Assembly: GCA_030268105.1 (NCBI GenBank)
Contig: BSDZ01000089.1
Span: 434,001-498,000 of the forward strand
Source of the DNA: Volvox africanus
Lineage: Eukaryota; Chlorophyta; Chlorophyceae; Chlamydomonadales; Volvocaceae
DNA: 64,000 bases
Reading direction: 5' to 3'
Part shown: one piece after another, positions 13,101 to 23,933 of the stretch
Numbering within the stretch: the stretch's first letter is position 1
How the letters are laid out: each line of letters opens with the position of its first letter
Program-made: the position numbers and the translations under genes
The notes under the pieces: generated by a model
Seen by the model: the letters and a program-made list of their open reading frames with translations, nothing else
Database searches by the model: none
What the model was told of the DNA's origin: nothing

Positions 13101-15476
13101 GGGTGGCGACACACCCGCGGTGCGGGTCACTGTGGACTGAAGCTGTAAGCGGTGATCCCCTGCGGCTGGCCCCCAGCTGCTGCAAGTGCCCGATCCGAAG
13201 GACCACTGCCGCAGCTTTTGCTACAATTGCTATTTCAGCTGCTTACGCAGCCGCTGCTGAGGCCGGCCTGAAAATGGCTGCTGCTTCGTTCGACTGCACC
13301 TGCTGTTGGGACATCTGCTGCTGGAAAGATTACGTCCTCCTTGCCCTGTCCGCAATACCAGCCGCCGCCTGCACCTAAAACTCTTTCCCAACCTGACGCA
13401 GACCCTGGCCTGGCCTGTGCCAACTTGCTCTCGCTGCCTGCAACGCACAGCTGAAGCTGATCACGAAAGGATAAATCCACGAGTGCAGGCGTATACAGCA
13501 CGGGTGGGCTTCTGGGTACTGACAGGTGCACCGCAGCCGTAGGGCGGCTGCTTGTCCAATAGCTGCCTAACGCCAGATGCTTTCGGCCAAGCTTCTCCTA
13601 AGAGGAAGGGCGCAACAGCTTTTGCTGCGTGTCGTGATGACCGCCGCTGCCGACAGCGCGTGTCAAGCGCATAAAATGTGCCCCGGGCCAGCGCCGGCAG
13701 CCTTTGGTAGTTCGCCCTTTCTTTTTCCCAGAACAATGCCTGGAGTTGCGCCGGATTCCATAGCACTGCATGCAGCTCCGTTCAGCAGGCCCATCGCACC
13801 GTGATTGCGGGCGACAGGATGCTGATCCAAGCTCCAGTGCACTGCCGCACCGCACCGCACCGCATTGCATTGCATTGCATTGCTGCTGCAGCAGCTCTAG
13901 TGCACGCAGAGCCGCGGACGCCGCTCGAGCATGCTATCGCCCCCTGGGTTGCAGGCTGTGCGCAGGAAGCCTTCTGAGCTAGAATGGCCTCCCATTTGCC
14001 ATCGCCCAGTCCCGCACAGGACCAAAAGGCCCATCTATAGTCAGGCCACACCAGGCAGGCCACGCCGAACATGTGTGGACAGCCTGCTCGGGATGGCTGT
14101 CGGGCGCCCTTCTCCATGCGGAGTGAAAGACAAGGGACGCAGGGGCCCTTACTCATAACCTCACCCTACCTCAGCCCCAACCCTGGGGTGTTGCAGAGCC
14201 CACGCCGGGCCCCAGCCCCGTTGATGTCATCCATTTACCTGAATCTTCGTCAGCTTCATAATCCGCTCGATACTGACAGATGTGTCAGTCCAGTAGATCT
14301 GCGTGAAGGGATTTCCGGAACATGCAGTTGGGAGTACGGAGGTACAATGTCGAGAAGCGTGCGGGTCTGAGGTGTAGTCGGGTCCAGTGGGCCCTGACGG
14401 GCATTTTGTGAAGGGAGTCCCTTTCGTAATTCCACAGATTGGCCATATCCAATAGCCACACGGATCCATAACTCAACCACTTAACAGCACAGGAAAGACT
14501 GTTAAGTGCAAGGACTGATGGAGGTGAAGTCGGGCGAAGGGCAGTCCTCACTTGGCTCACTTGGCTGACCACAAACTACTTTGGGCTTCACTGTCGTTCC
14601 CGCAAGTGCAGCTGTGCGTTCCCCGTCGTGACTTGGCAAGCCATGGATAATGCCATATGGCAGATTGGGCCACGCGGGCACTGGTTGGTGATCTGGCATA
14701 TCGGTGATCTGCCTAGTGGGCCGCGGCTGAAGACAGGCCCCCTCTCACCTCCCAGTCGTCGTCATCGCCCACCTCCTTCCAGCCAAGCTTGCGCTGAACG
14801 ATGCGCACTAGAAATTCATTCCAACATTGGGAATAAGGAGACACAATCAGAAATCATGGTACGAACTGATGGACATTACTCATGGCGATACGATTGTCAT
14901 AGTACATACTTATACATGGGTATGTTATGACCGTACGGCACACATGAATGGCCAAAGCAAAGGGGCGAACTTTTAGAGACAGAGCTATCGTCCCATCCGG
15001 GTGAATAGCGAAATCTGAGGTTCCCGGACCGCTCCAGTATACTCGGAATGTATTACCTTGGCCTAATGCTTGGAACACGAGACCCGTCCCCAGCCGTGAC
15101 GAAATTCTCTCCCGGAGAACGGACGGCCCCGACCCGTCCCCGCCACTTACAGACTTCATATTTACAGCTGCTCAAGTTGATTCGGATCGGTGGTGGCGCT
15201 TTCTTGCGCTTTCCTTTTACTTTCTTCTTACTGTTGACGAAAAAGGATGGGGCGTACGCATATGTGTGATTGCACATCATTCATGTGTGTGAAGGTATGG
15301 GGTATTCCATCGCGCGCATCAAGAAAACGCCAGTCGGAGACCACTTCCCCTTACTTGTCACTTTCAGGAGGCGGCTCCTGCGTGACCGGAACTAGATAGT
15401 GGATAGGCTGACCCGAGTCCTCTCCTTCAAGCTCTTCTCCTTCAACCTCCGCTTCTCCTTCGCTGACCTCCGCCAT
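4169..15476 (-). CDS. Tubulin tyrosine ligase-like protein (TTLL6/13-type polyglutamylase)
   Basis: Predicted glutamate ligase acting on tubulin tails, expected in cilia or basal bodies. Exons in transcript order: 15476-15355, 15230-15151, 14807-14749, 14298-14239, 12187-12050, 11724-11614, 11195-11029, 10464-10277, 9814-9691, 9329-9182, 8986-8646, about 8421-8242, 8109-8032, 7616-6303, 6079-4169 (TGA stop); about 1,670 aa. All joins keep phase except exon 11 to 12, whose 5' edge I could not reconcile. Family signatures: [18 protein letters not shown] (exons 2-3), [13 protein letters not shown] (exon 4), FPRTFILP (exon 5), [13 protein letters not shown] in the ATP-grasp core (exon 6), [10 protein letters not shown] (exon 7), [11 protein letters not shown] (exon 8), [11 protein letters not shown] and [10 protein letters not shown] (exon 10), [12 protein letters not shown] (exon 12). 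The conserved block fits TTLL6/TTLL13 better than TTL. Exons 14-15 add roughly 1,070 residues of Ala/Gly/Ser/Pro/Gln-rich, probably disordered tail. The exact TTLL subtype is inference. Confidence 0.9.
13845..13884. repeat. CCGCA and TTGCA pentanucleotide arrays in a TTLL intron
   Basis: Short CGCAC/CCGCA repeats run directly into TTGCA repeats. They lie in the unusually long (about 2 kb, 12188-14238) intron between TTLL exons 4 and 5. I see no conserved coding sequence in that intron. Confidence 0.75.
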
Positions 15477-15861
15477 TCTGCGCTTGGAATGCCGATATCA
15501 ACGGCGACGCGTGGCTAAACTTTTCAAAAAACATTCTTTTAGACGAAAGTTATAATCATGTAAACGCATTCTAAATTGCAGCGCTGCACAAATTGTAAAA
15601 GTTGGCTACGCTCTCCGGTAAAACTTGCAGAGCTGGGGTTCGGACATCGTAGCATTAAGTTATGATTTCAAGGTAAATCAGTGTGCCTGGTAAGCAACAT
15701 CAGAGCAGCCTCGAAGTGGCACACGAACGGGCTTGCAAGACGTTTCCGTACGGGATGACCATATCGTCAGCCACATATAGGCACAAAGCTCTGTAAATTG
15801 TTAAGTTTTCCAAAAGCGCTTAAACCTTCAGCCTTCGACCGTCGAAGCTTGCTTGCAGACC
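15477..15861. promoter_or_regulatory. Divergent intergenic region between TTLL and CHCHD-like genes
   Basis: The 385 bp between the minus-strand TTLL ATG (15476) and the plus-strand CHCHD-like ATG (15862) must hold both 5' UTRs and both promoters. The centre (about 15525-15600) is AT-richer than the flanks. I recognise no specific element. The assignment rests on gene orientation alone. Confidence 0.55.
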
Positions 15862-16957
15862 ATGCCTCGCCAGCGCTCTGGTAAGGAGCTGCTAGTCGCT
15901 GACACGAATTCGACTTGTTCATTTTAGGATGGTGCAATGATATAGACAATGTAAAGTATTGATGGAATTAGATTAGTGGGGTTGCGTTGCGTTGGACAAA
16001 GGTATCCTTACGAGATTGCTTACTGGGTCCCTTCCTCGCAGCTCCTGCTCCGGCGCGCTCTGCTTCGGCCGCGGCTTCTCGTCCGAAGCCAGCATCATCA
16101 TCGCCTCCACCTCCAGCGCCGCCAACGGCGGCGTCCTCAGTGGCTGCACCGTCTGCGCCACCGCAGTCTTCGGGAGGCTGGTTCAGCAGGCCTGCACCAC
16201 AGCCTGCTGCTCCACAGCATACCGCTCCGCCTCCCATGGCGGCGCCAGGTGAGGCTGTCTGGTTCATCTGACCTTCGGTTGCGGACTTTCGGAGATCCTA
16301 TCTTCCTAACCGCTTGGCCTCTTCCCTCGCAGCTTCGGCAGCTCCTCCTGCGGCTGTGTCTAGCGGCGGTGGCATTATGTCGGGTCTAATTGGTACCGTC
16401 GTTCAGGGTAGGTTGGGTTGAAGCCTTCAAGATGCTTCCGGACGATGCCTCTCTTATAGCAGACGGCTCGCGAGTCATTTTAGCACAATAATTTCTAAAG
16501 ATATATTTACCTTTTGTACGGAGAACGAAGAATGTCTAGTATTTGAAAGCCGATGATATGATCTCAGGTACCCATTCACCCCAAACAGCTTCATGGGTTC
16601 TTTTTCTCATTAATTAAGGACCGATATGGCATGATAAGGCTGAGGCTGTGCGCTTCATCCATGTGGCTCTTGACGTAAGCAGCATTCTCAACATACGTAG
16701 GTGCGGCGCTTGGGACGGGCTCGGCCATCGCGCATCGCGCTGTGGACGCAATGATGGGTCCGCGCACCGTTGTCCATGAGCACCAGGGTGCGCCGGCACC
16801 GGCTGCTCCAGTAGCTGCAGGCGCTCCGCCGGCGGAGGGGCCCTGCTCTGGTCAGGTGAAGGCGTTCGCAGACTGCATGAGCAAGAATAGTGGGGATATG
16901 GGTGCCTGCCAGTGGTATTTCGATGCAATGCAGCAATGCAAGCTGGGCAGCGCTTAG
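15862..16957 (+). CDS. CHCHD2/CHCHD10/MIX17-type mitochondrial twin CX9C protein
   Basis: Small intermembrane-space protein of the CHCH family. Exons: 15862-15880, 16042-16248, 16333-16407, 16701-16957 (TAG stop), 185 aa, all phase 1 and consistent. The first exon codes only MPRQRS plus one base, the Met-Pro-Arg start typical of the family. Next comes an Ala/Pro-rich N-terminal region of about 75 residues, then the glycine-rich hydrophobic segment SGLIGTVVQGAALGTGSAIAHR across exons 3-4. The C-terminus has CSGQVKAFADC and CQWYFDAMQQC, two exact CX9C pairs expected to form disulfides after MIA40 import. Known relatives act in respiratory-chain and cristae maintenance; that role here is by homology. 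Candidate poly(A) signals TGTAA at 17299-17303 and 17467-17471. It is divergent from the TTLL gene. Confidence 0.92.
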
Positions 16958-18884
16958 GAAGGTGCTTTATAGGTGCGCTAGGTGTAACGAGGAGAGGGAG
17001 AGAATAACAGTGGGAGAACTGCTGGCAGCGTGTGTCAGAATGCCGGGCGCGTGCGTTTGAGCGCTGTTCTGTCCTGCGACACTTCCGTGGAGGCACCAAG
17101 TTCCGAATGGGCTGAGGGATCTGTCCCAAGGGTGTTAGTGAGCTGTGCTACTTATGCCGATTCAACCTGATGGTGTATGTGTGGTTGTTGAGTTATCTTG
17201 CCTGTAGGATAATGGAGCGTCTGAGTCTTTCTTGTCGGTCTGTTTTGTATGGAAGCGTTTGTTTGCTGTTTAGCTGGCTGGGGTAGGAAGTACGGATTTG
17301 TAACAGGTGCCGGGACTGCCATCGTACCGGCCTTGGGGTCCTGTGCATGGTTTCGGGAAGGCTCGTGACTCTCGATAAAAGCTGCTCATGGATGACGGGT
17401 CTTTGTGCGTTATCCTTCATGAGATGTCCATGAGGAGCCGTTCTTTCATATGTGGTCTTGGCAACATGTAAAGTAGGATGACACTTGCCAGGTGCCTCAC
17501 CCAATTTCTCAATGCTTAGTTATTGGCATGTGGAAAGGTTCGTAATCGCTGCGAGCAAGATGTACGATAGTGGTATATATGTGGCCCATATAGGCAGCAA
17601 TAGCTCCAAATGCCATGACAACGACAGCTACATCCCACTACTGACGCATGGGGTACGTAACGGTGGCTTGGCTTGCTAAGGGTTTAGAGGTTATGAAGCA
17701 TCCTACACCGGCCAGGTGTTAGGGGACTGCAGTAAAACAATAGGCAGCTAAAATTAAACAGGAAACAGACGTATTGAGGTCATGCGGACGGGCGGCATTT
17801 TTCAAGGGAGCTTAGCGTTCTAGGGAGTAATGTCATAATGAGGTGGCACCTACGAAAACCTCACAGGCGGGTGCTTACTGACATATACCCAGCCTTAATG
17901 TGCCTTAGCCTCATATACTTGGTACTCTCATGCACTACAGAACTCAATACGCGAACTTTGGAAATAAGTAGGGCGTTCGGTGCTCCCACCGAAGAACCCA
18001 AAGCATGTAAGGTCCCCACAGCCGTGCCAAGTCCAGGTGGCCCAGAGCAGAGGCAGCCATACCAGGCCCCAGCAGCTGGAACAAGCATTTCAAAAAGTCA
18101 TGGCGCAACGGCATGGCTGTCGCGATAGCGTCTTAAAATAGGGCTTCCTGAAGGTTGGGTGGGAACGCGCTTCCTGAACTTACGGTGACTGCAGTTAAAA
18201 AGGCGAGGCGAATTAGAGCATTTAGAAGGGGAGATATGGAATATGATCATAATGCGTAACCCTTGCTTCGGTGTCAGGGGGGTTTGGGAAACATGGCTCA
18301 TGAGGTCGCAGCCAGGGTTTTCGCAGCATTGCAACATCATGACCTGTTGCTAGCCAAAGCCCGAGGGATCGGGGTGGCGAACAGCTCCATGGGTCTCAAT
18401 CAAGTGTTTGAATCAGGTTTGGAGATATTGTCTGTTGTCGGAGGGAAGGGGTTGCGCTTGTAGCAAAATTGCACAAATATTGCATCAGGGATGAAACAGC
18501 TCAAACTTAGGCAATGGATATCCTGTCGTAGAGAGCCGGAAGTTTGGTGCCCAGGCCAGCTGGTGCCCAGGCTTTCACAGGGGGCATTCTCCTCGTAGGT
18601 TTGACGAAAGGATGGAGAGTTGTCCAGAAGGGGTTTTAAATGCCATTCCGCTTGGCCCGGGGGATGGGCGGGTTTAGTGAGGGGGGGGATTGGGGGGATG
18701 GGGGGATGAGGGAATGGGGTTTTGGGGGAATGAGGGGATGGGGACATGGGGGGATGGGCGGGGCATGGACAGGAGGCAGCTACCATGGATGGCGAGAGGC
18801 CCGCTCGGGAAACCCCTGACGTCCCCCGACTTGGCATCAATCCATTCGTCCGTTCATCCACGCATGGCAGGTGCGATGCAGGCC
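16958..18884. other. 3' UTR and intergenic region
   Basis: The first 500 bp are probably the 3' UTR of the CHCHD-like gene, with TGTAA at 17299 and 17467. Beyond that I see only short unsupported open frames and the G-rich array at 18655-18770. It ends at the junction with the AT-rich bacterial insert. Confidence 0.5.
18655..18770. repeat. G-run minisatellite (GGGGATGG-like units)
   Basis: Degenerate repeats of runs of three to eight G separated by ATG, ATT or AAT triplets occupy about 115 bp. The plus strand has many runs of four or more G at short spacing, so it could form G-quadruplexes. It lies about 115 bp before the left junction of the rickettsial insert. Confidence 0.8.
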
Positions 18885-19575
18885 CAATAATACCGACCAA
18901 AATTTAGGATTCGAAAGACCTAAGAACTCTTCATAATTAAATAGAGGGTGTTGAACAGCAGTTACTAGATTAAAGGTAGGAAGACTGCTTAAGTCATTCC
19001 ATATAACGATACCCAAAACAGGTATTAATACGCCAAAAGTAAAGAATTGTATCACATCTGTGAAAGTAACTGATCTAATTCCTCCAACGCTAGAGTATAA
19101 TGTCACTACAGATGCAGCTAAAAAAATAGGATAGTTTCCAGATAATCCTAAAAAATCATTTTAAATATAACCAAAAACTTTAAACTGTACTGATATGAAA
19201 CCTGCGGAAGCAATAGCTCCTCCTATAGCTGATATAAGTCTGACGTGTTTCCCATATAAATCTCCCATTGCTGAAGCTACAGAAATGCTACCTAGAAATT
19301 CACTCATTTTTGGAACAAAAACATACGCATTTAGGAATAAGCACACTACCATCCCCAAACAACCAATAGCGTAATGTAATCCGGTGGTGTAAACCTCAGC
19401 TATCGTTATAAAAAGATAATCCCCGCCAATCCACGTAGCAACTATTGTAGAAACTAAAGCCCCAGTAGAAAAATTTCTGTTTCCTAAAGAGTAATCCTTT
19501 ATGTTTTTTACTCCTCTTCCATAGTAAAGACCTACTACAAGATTAAGGCTACTGTATCAATATCAAATTGCATGA
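18885..19575 (-). pseudogene. Sodium:solute symporter (SSS family) fragment, decayed
   Basis: The minus-strand translation gives a bacterial SSS-family transporter N-terminus: NLVVGLYYGRGVKNI, then YSLGNRNFSTGALV, TIVATWIGGDY, then helices including SEFLGSISVASAMGDLYGK and LYSSVGGIRSVTFTDVIQF. Intact relatives are inner-membrane Na+/solute cotransporters with 12-14 helices; about five helices remain. Two lesions are visible. A one-base loss near 19540-19550 breaks the N-terminal frame. An in-frame TAA near 19161-19163 follows FKVFGYI, after which the frame continues. The C-terminus is cut at the junction near 18885. It is not functional as it stands. Confidence 0.85.
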
Positions 19576-19651
19576 TTTAACTCCAATATTGTTCTAGTTA
19601 AATTATTAGTTAAAAATAAGATAATTAGAAAGAACAAATTTATACTTAAAA

Positions 19652-19870
19652 CTAAATTCTACTTTTTAGCTTTGCTATTTCTTCTAGACTTAAACCCGTT
19701 ACAGAAGAAATAAGTTTATTGTCCAGCTTCTGTTTCAGCATATTAATTGCTGTTTTCTCAATACCTTTCTCAATACCTCTAGCTTCACCAATGGAGATGC
19801 CTTCAGCTAAAGCCTTCTCCGCAGTTTTTTTCAGTGTATTGGCTTCTATTCTTAGCCATTTGAGAGTCAA
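19652..19870 (-). pseudogene. Rpn/PD-(D/E)XK transposase-family protein, C-terminal fragment
   Basis: About 70 codons with the tail typical of the Rpn family of recombination-promoting nucleases: a charged helix, the AEGISIGEARGIEKGIEK type GI.KGIEK repeat, and a closing TGLSLEEIAKLK helix. The nuclease core expected upstream is missing because the IS256-type transposase remnant abuts the 5' side at 19875. This suggests that the insertion sequence interrupted the gene before transfer. Many intact relatives occur in Rickettsiales genomes. Family assignment rests on the repeat and tail motifs only. Confidence 0.7.
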
Positions 19871-19874
19871 TCAT

Positions 19875-20345
19875 TTATTTTGTGTAAGTTGTGTTTTTTA
19901 ATTCCAGTAAATCCTGCCTAAAATCCCCGCATAAATTTTCAAATTGATTCAATGCCAAAGACCAATTTTTAATCGGCATGGTCCATTTTTTGGCAGCATT
20001 TTTTAGAACCAAAAATACGATTTTTAAAATAGACTTATCATCTGGAAAAACTCCTTTATTGTTGATGATTTTTCTGATTTGACAATTTATCGATTCTATC
20101 GCATTGGTAGTATAAATTACTCGCCTAATCTCATCAGGAAAAGCAAAAAGAGGAATAATCCCGCTCCAATTCCTTTGCCAAATATCAGAGATCACAGGAT
20201 ATTTATTATCCCATTTAGCAGCAAACGATTTTAGCTCCAGATATCCTATTTCTTCGCTGTTCGCAGTGTAAATCCTTTTAAGATCCGCTGTGACCGCTTT
20301 TAAATCCTTATAAGAAACATATTTTACAGAATTCCAATTGAATTC
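19875..20345 (-). mobile_element. IS256-family transposase, C-terminal fragment
   Basis: A continuous minus-strand frame of about 155 codons ends in TAA at 19875. It reads NSVKYVSYKDLKAVTADLK, then YLELKSFAAKWDNKYP, IPLFAFPDEIRRVIYTTNAIE and INCQIRKIINNKGVFPDDKS. These are the C-terminal hallmarks of IS256/Mutator-like DDE transposases, including the TTNAIE region that carries the last catalytic Glu. The N-terminal part with the two Asp residues is absent: homology stops at an inverted repeat (20322-20352) where NSVK meets an inverted copy of its own sequence. The remaining frame has no stops, so decay here is by truncation. Confidence 0.88.
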
Positions 20346-20352
20346 TGTAAAA
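20322..20352. repeat. 13-bp perfect inverted repeat at the IS256 breakpoint
   Basis: TTTTACAGAATTC at 20322-20334 is exactly reverse-complemented at 20340-20352 across a 5-nt spacer. One arm is part of the transposase codons for NSVK. The other replaces the sequence expected upstream, so it looks like a fold-back made at the break rather than an original IS end. Confidence 0.8.
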
Positions 20353-20400
20353 TAGTAATAAGATTTGAATTGAATTCCATGGCTTGAAGGGTAAGGTCTC

Positions 20401-21570
20401 TTTATGGCAATCCTTGCCTCCTTTTGTAAAAAGCCTGCCTAACCTGCCGCCTCATGTCACGCTAACATGTGTGATGTTTACCATGAATCTGGTGTAACGA
20501 GTGATTGAAGATGCAGGATGAGTCGGTCGAAGTCGTGACTTTTGCGATTTGTGGGACTCCGGAGAGGTCCGGAGTGTGGAAAGTGCAGACTTGCGTTGAG
20601 TGCAGCAGGTGACTCTGCAGGTTGAAAGGTGGGCATAGACAGTCGACTTGCAATCATGCATACAGCACGAGCTTTTGGGGGGGATTCCCAGCACGGAGCG
20701 GCTTCGAAGGGACGTCACGGGACGCTGTAAGGGCAACGCCCCAAGGCGGCCCCAAGTGTTGCCTATGAACCTGCCTGCCTGTCTGCCTGCCTGCGTCCGC
20801 AGAGGTTTCAAAGGGGCGGCCTCACACCAGTGGCAATGAATAGCCTTATACTTCCTTTATCTTTGATGGTACCGGTTGGCAGGCCATGGGAAATCGCTAG
20901 GCGAAGAACTAACTACAAGCTGTCACCGATCCATTTAAAAACTATTTCACCCCAACTATGCTCCCGTTTTGCGCTATGTTGTTTGTGTTAAACATTTACG
21001 AATATGCACGGTTGGTTGGTTGGGCGTAAGGGCGGGATCAGTGCTGCGACTCTTCCGGCCGTGACTGCGCGAGGCGCGATCCATGTTTTCATGGTCAGTT
21101 CATCAGTCTGTATTATGTTCCTCTTCTTGTTTGTAATTTAGCACGGTCCAACTCATCTTTCGATGGCGGACATGACCTTGTTGCCCGTGTCGTCGGTTGC
21201 TCGTGTTTTCTACCCTTGGATTGGAAGACATAAGATTCAGGTTCAGGCCTTTCAACACAGTTTTCTGTAAGAGATTAAGGAAATTGTAGATGTGATGGAG
21301 GCCCAACCACCAAATAGTGCATCTTGCAAATTGCATTCACATGGGTTCGCATGTAAACGGCATGATAAGGTCGCCATAATTACACGCAATACTAATGGAG
21401 CCGTCATAGCTGGGTTAACGTGCTGCAGACAGAGCGGTAACCCGCAGGCGACCGGTAGGAGTTTCGGCGGCTCACATATTCGGACGCAAACTTGTATGCC
21501 TCATTGATATTACCGGTCGGCGTGGTGACATACCCGTTGGGTTAGTATCTAAGCACGTCAGCTTACTGAA
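20401..21570. other. Intergenic region
   Basis: Composition returns to algal. I find no gene with support. Contents include a CTGC/CTGT run near 20765-20790 and scattered short open frames. The last few hundred bases must include the promoter and 5' UTR of the gene starting at 21571. Confidence 0.5.
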
Positions 21571-23833
21571 ATGGAGTCTCCGCCTTGCCACTTTTATGGT
21601 GGGACGAAGAAGAAGCGAAATCAGGGTAAGGGCATTCATTCAAGTATGATGTTTCGTCAAGTTTCATCGCTCGTTGCTTGGCACCGCAGACGACTGCCTG
21701 CGCTCTAACCTTGATGCGCATATCCGCGAGCACTTGAACTTGAAGTCGTTAAGGACACAAGATAGGAAATGGATGGCATGGACTCTGGGCGACCTAGCGT
21801 ACTTCTGCTATAAGTCCGTAGTTGCTGAGCAGTACGACGGAGGCGTGCCTGCTGTAGAGGCTTTGCACCATATTCATTTTTCCGAAGCCGCGCGTCACAT
21901 CGCTTCTGAACGCGGGGTACTGGAACGTACATCCGACGATGTCTTGGAGCGCGTGTCCCTAAGCATGGCCAAGCGATTCGCTAAGTCCCATCTGCCTGAG
22001 GCCCTGGAGTCGTTCATCGCCAAACACAGCCCGGCGCCCTGCAAGACAAGTGCACGAGCATTGCAGGAAATGAATGCGCGATCACAGCGCTCAATCCCAT
22101 TGGCGGCGCAACAGGGCAATGCATCCGCAGCTGCCGCTGTTTCTGACACAGGGTCTCATCCTTCCTCAGCCACTTCAACCTCCGAAAATGCTGGTGCCGC
22201 CTCGGGACCCAGTCAAATCCAATCTGTCCAGTTTGAACAATGCGCTGGTCAGTCGGCGTCGCACGATGGGGGGCGGCTGGTTTCATTCCGAATGCATGAC
22301 GCCCCATCAGCGGTCACGGAGGGACTTCCAACAAAGCTCAAAGTTGAGGACGAAGAGCAGGAAACTGGACCCGTTATCCCAAACCAACCTGATGGCTGGC
22401 GATCTACGAGACGGTGTCACGACACCCAAACCTGGGGCTCCTTCGCAGCATCTGCGATGAGGCCTTGTTTGGGGCAGGATCCCACAATAGCCGCCCGAGC
22501 AGAGAAGCCCCGGGAAGCCGCGCCCCAGGGGCCAACCAATTTGACAACTCTATCAGCAGCGCCGTTCCAGGATCCAGCAGTCGATCAGGCCCCTGGCCTG
22601 TCAACCCTGAAACACACTGTTGCAGCGGATACAGCGCGGGCTGGCAACAAAGACTCTGGCGCCAAAACCTGTGGCATTCCCCTCACTAGTTGTGGTGGTG
22701 CCAAAAGGCCGGCGGCCGCTTGTGGAATGACCCAGTCGCCGAACTTTCAGTGTGAGGGCACCAACGGCGATAGGGACATGGGTCCACAGCAGGGCGAATT
22801 GAATATGCATTGGTCAGAGATTGTGAAGTATGACCGGCAGGCGGTACTGCGGCTGCTGACCCGTGGGAACCCTACGTGGCCCTCTGCAGAGCTGAGACAA
22901 CGGCAACCCCTGCCAGCGCAGCCGTCACAGCAGCAACACTGGCAACATCCGCAACAGACATCACATCAATGCCATTGGCACGCAGCATCACTGCACAATC
23001 ATATACCCGACCATTCGCGACCACCAGGGCCATCCAGTGGTGGGCCGCACTGCCCGGACCCACCCCACGGAGCAGATAGGTTGCCGATGCAGCCCCACGC
23101 AGGCAGCCAGGAAAGCGGCGGGAAGGGTACATACACAGCAGCAGCGGTTGATATTGCTGCACGTTCCGCTACCAACCGTGAACATGAACAAAATGAGTTC
23201 CAGCAGCAGCACCTGCATGTGCAGGGACAGCAGCAGCACAGCCAAGGGCAGCAGCAGGGGCAGGGACAGCACCAAGTGCCGGGGCAGCAGCAGGAGCAGG
23301 GGCAGGGGGCCTTGCAGCCTCCCCAGCGGCAACAGGCTTGCCCACGTGGGGCAGAGGAGGTAAAACAGCAGCAGTCACAACAGCAGCAGGCGCCAACACC
23401 GTCGCTAAAGAAGCAATCATCGGGCCGCCTTAATCTTCTAAGCCAGCTGCGGTTGGCGAGGAAATCAGTGGACGGCCGGATGGCATCTGCCTCTACCACC
23501 ACACGTGCCGTTTGGGGTTCGGTATCGGATCCTGCACGCCCAAGCACCTGCGATCAGCCAGTCGTGCATGTGCAATCACCTGCTGCGGTTGCGGGAGGGG
23601 CAAGCGGGGCTGCTGCAGCTGCTGCTGGCCATCTGACTAAGTCTACCGGGCCTTCGGGAGCAGCGGAGACGACGGCGGGTGGCACCCTCCCGCAGTCGCT
23701 CTTCAGCCTGCTGCGTCGAGACTACGATAAGCGCCTGGCCAAGGGCGCCTTGGAGATGCGGCTGCGCAAGCACCTGCGCAAGAATGTAGGCGGTAGGGAT
23801 ATAATGGGGCTTAGCATGGACGTTCCAAAATGA
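21571..23833 (+). CDS. Unrecognised lineage-specific Gln-rich protein (tandem family, member 1)
   Basis: Two exons: 21571-21625 (MESPPCHFYGGTKKKRNQ) and 21690-23833 (TGA stop), joined in phase 1, about 732 aa. The N-terminal 130 residues are well mixed and probably folded, with segments DCLRSNLDAHIREHLNLKSL, WMAWTLGDLAYFCYKSVVAE and FSEAARHIASE. I cannot assign a domain. The middle is low-complexity Ser/Pro, then strongly Gln/His-rich with GQQQ repeats (roughly residues 510-580). The last 69 residues (from GHLTKSTGPSG, with LFSLLRRDYDKRLAKGALEM) are shared almost exactly with member 2. TGTAA at 23938-23942 is a likely poly(A) signal. Function unknown. Confidence 0.7.
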
Positions 23834-23933
23834 CTTCCTCAGTCCTTGGTATGTTGTGGCTCCACTTTACCTGGGTCGGCGCTTGCTCTACCCACCCGAT
23901 GAGGGGAACCATGGCAACATGTACATCAGGTCT
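23613..23933 (+). repeat. Duplicated C-terminal block T, copy 1
   Basis: The 3' coding end of member 1 plus part of its 3' UTR is repeated nearly perfectly at 25062-25382, about 1449 bp further on. The only coding difference I noticed is CGC to TGC (Arg to Cys) in the last 35 codons. Identity continues past the stop codon, which points to recent DNA duplication or gene conversion. Confidence 0.9.

Larger units (their letters stand above)
18885..20400. other. Horizontally transferred rickettsial DNA segment
   Basis: Base composition drops abruptly to strongly AT-rich between about 18885 and 20400, with GC-richer algal sequence on both sides. All recognisable remnants lie on the minus strand and are bacterial: a symporter, an Rpn-family C-terminus and an IS256-type transposase C-terminus. 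None has introns, and the symporter has a nonsense codon and a frameshift. Rickettsiales endosymbionts (Candidatus Megaira and relatives) are known in Volvox carteri, so a rickettsial donor is the natural inference. The junctions are approximate. Confidence 0.85.

Noticed and set aside
12525..13148. 207-codon plus-strand frame inside the long TTLL intron
   Set aside because: It is Cys/Ala-rich low-complexity translation with no motif, overlapped by equally long frames on the other strand.
18885..20400. AT-rich block as simple bacterial contamination in the assembly
   Set aside because: The genes are broken by a stop, a frameshift and truncations, and a second unrelated block lies 21.6 kb away between intact algal genes. 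A misassembly cannot be excluded without reads.
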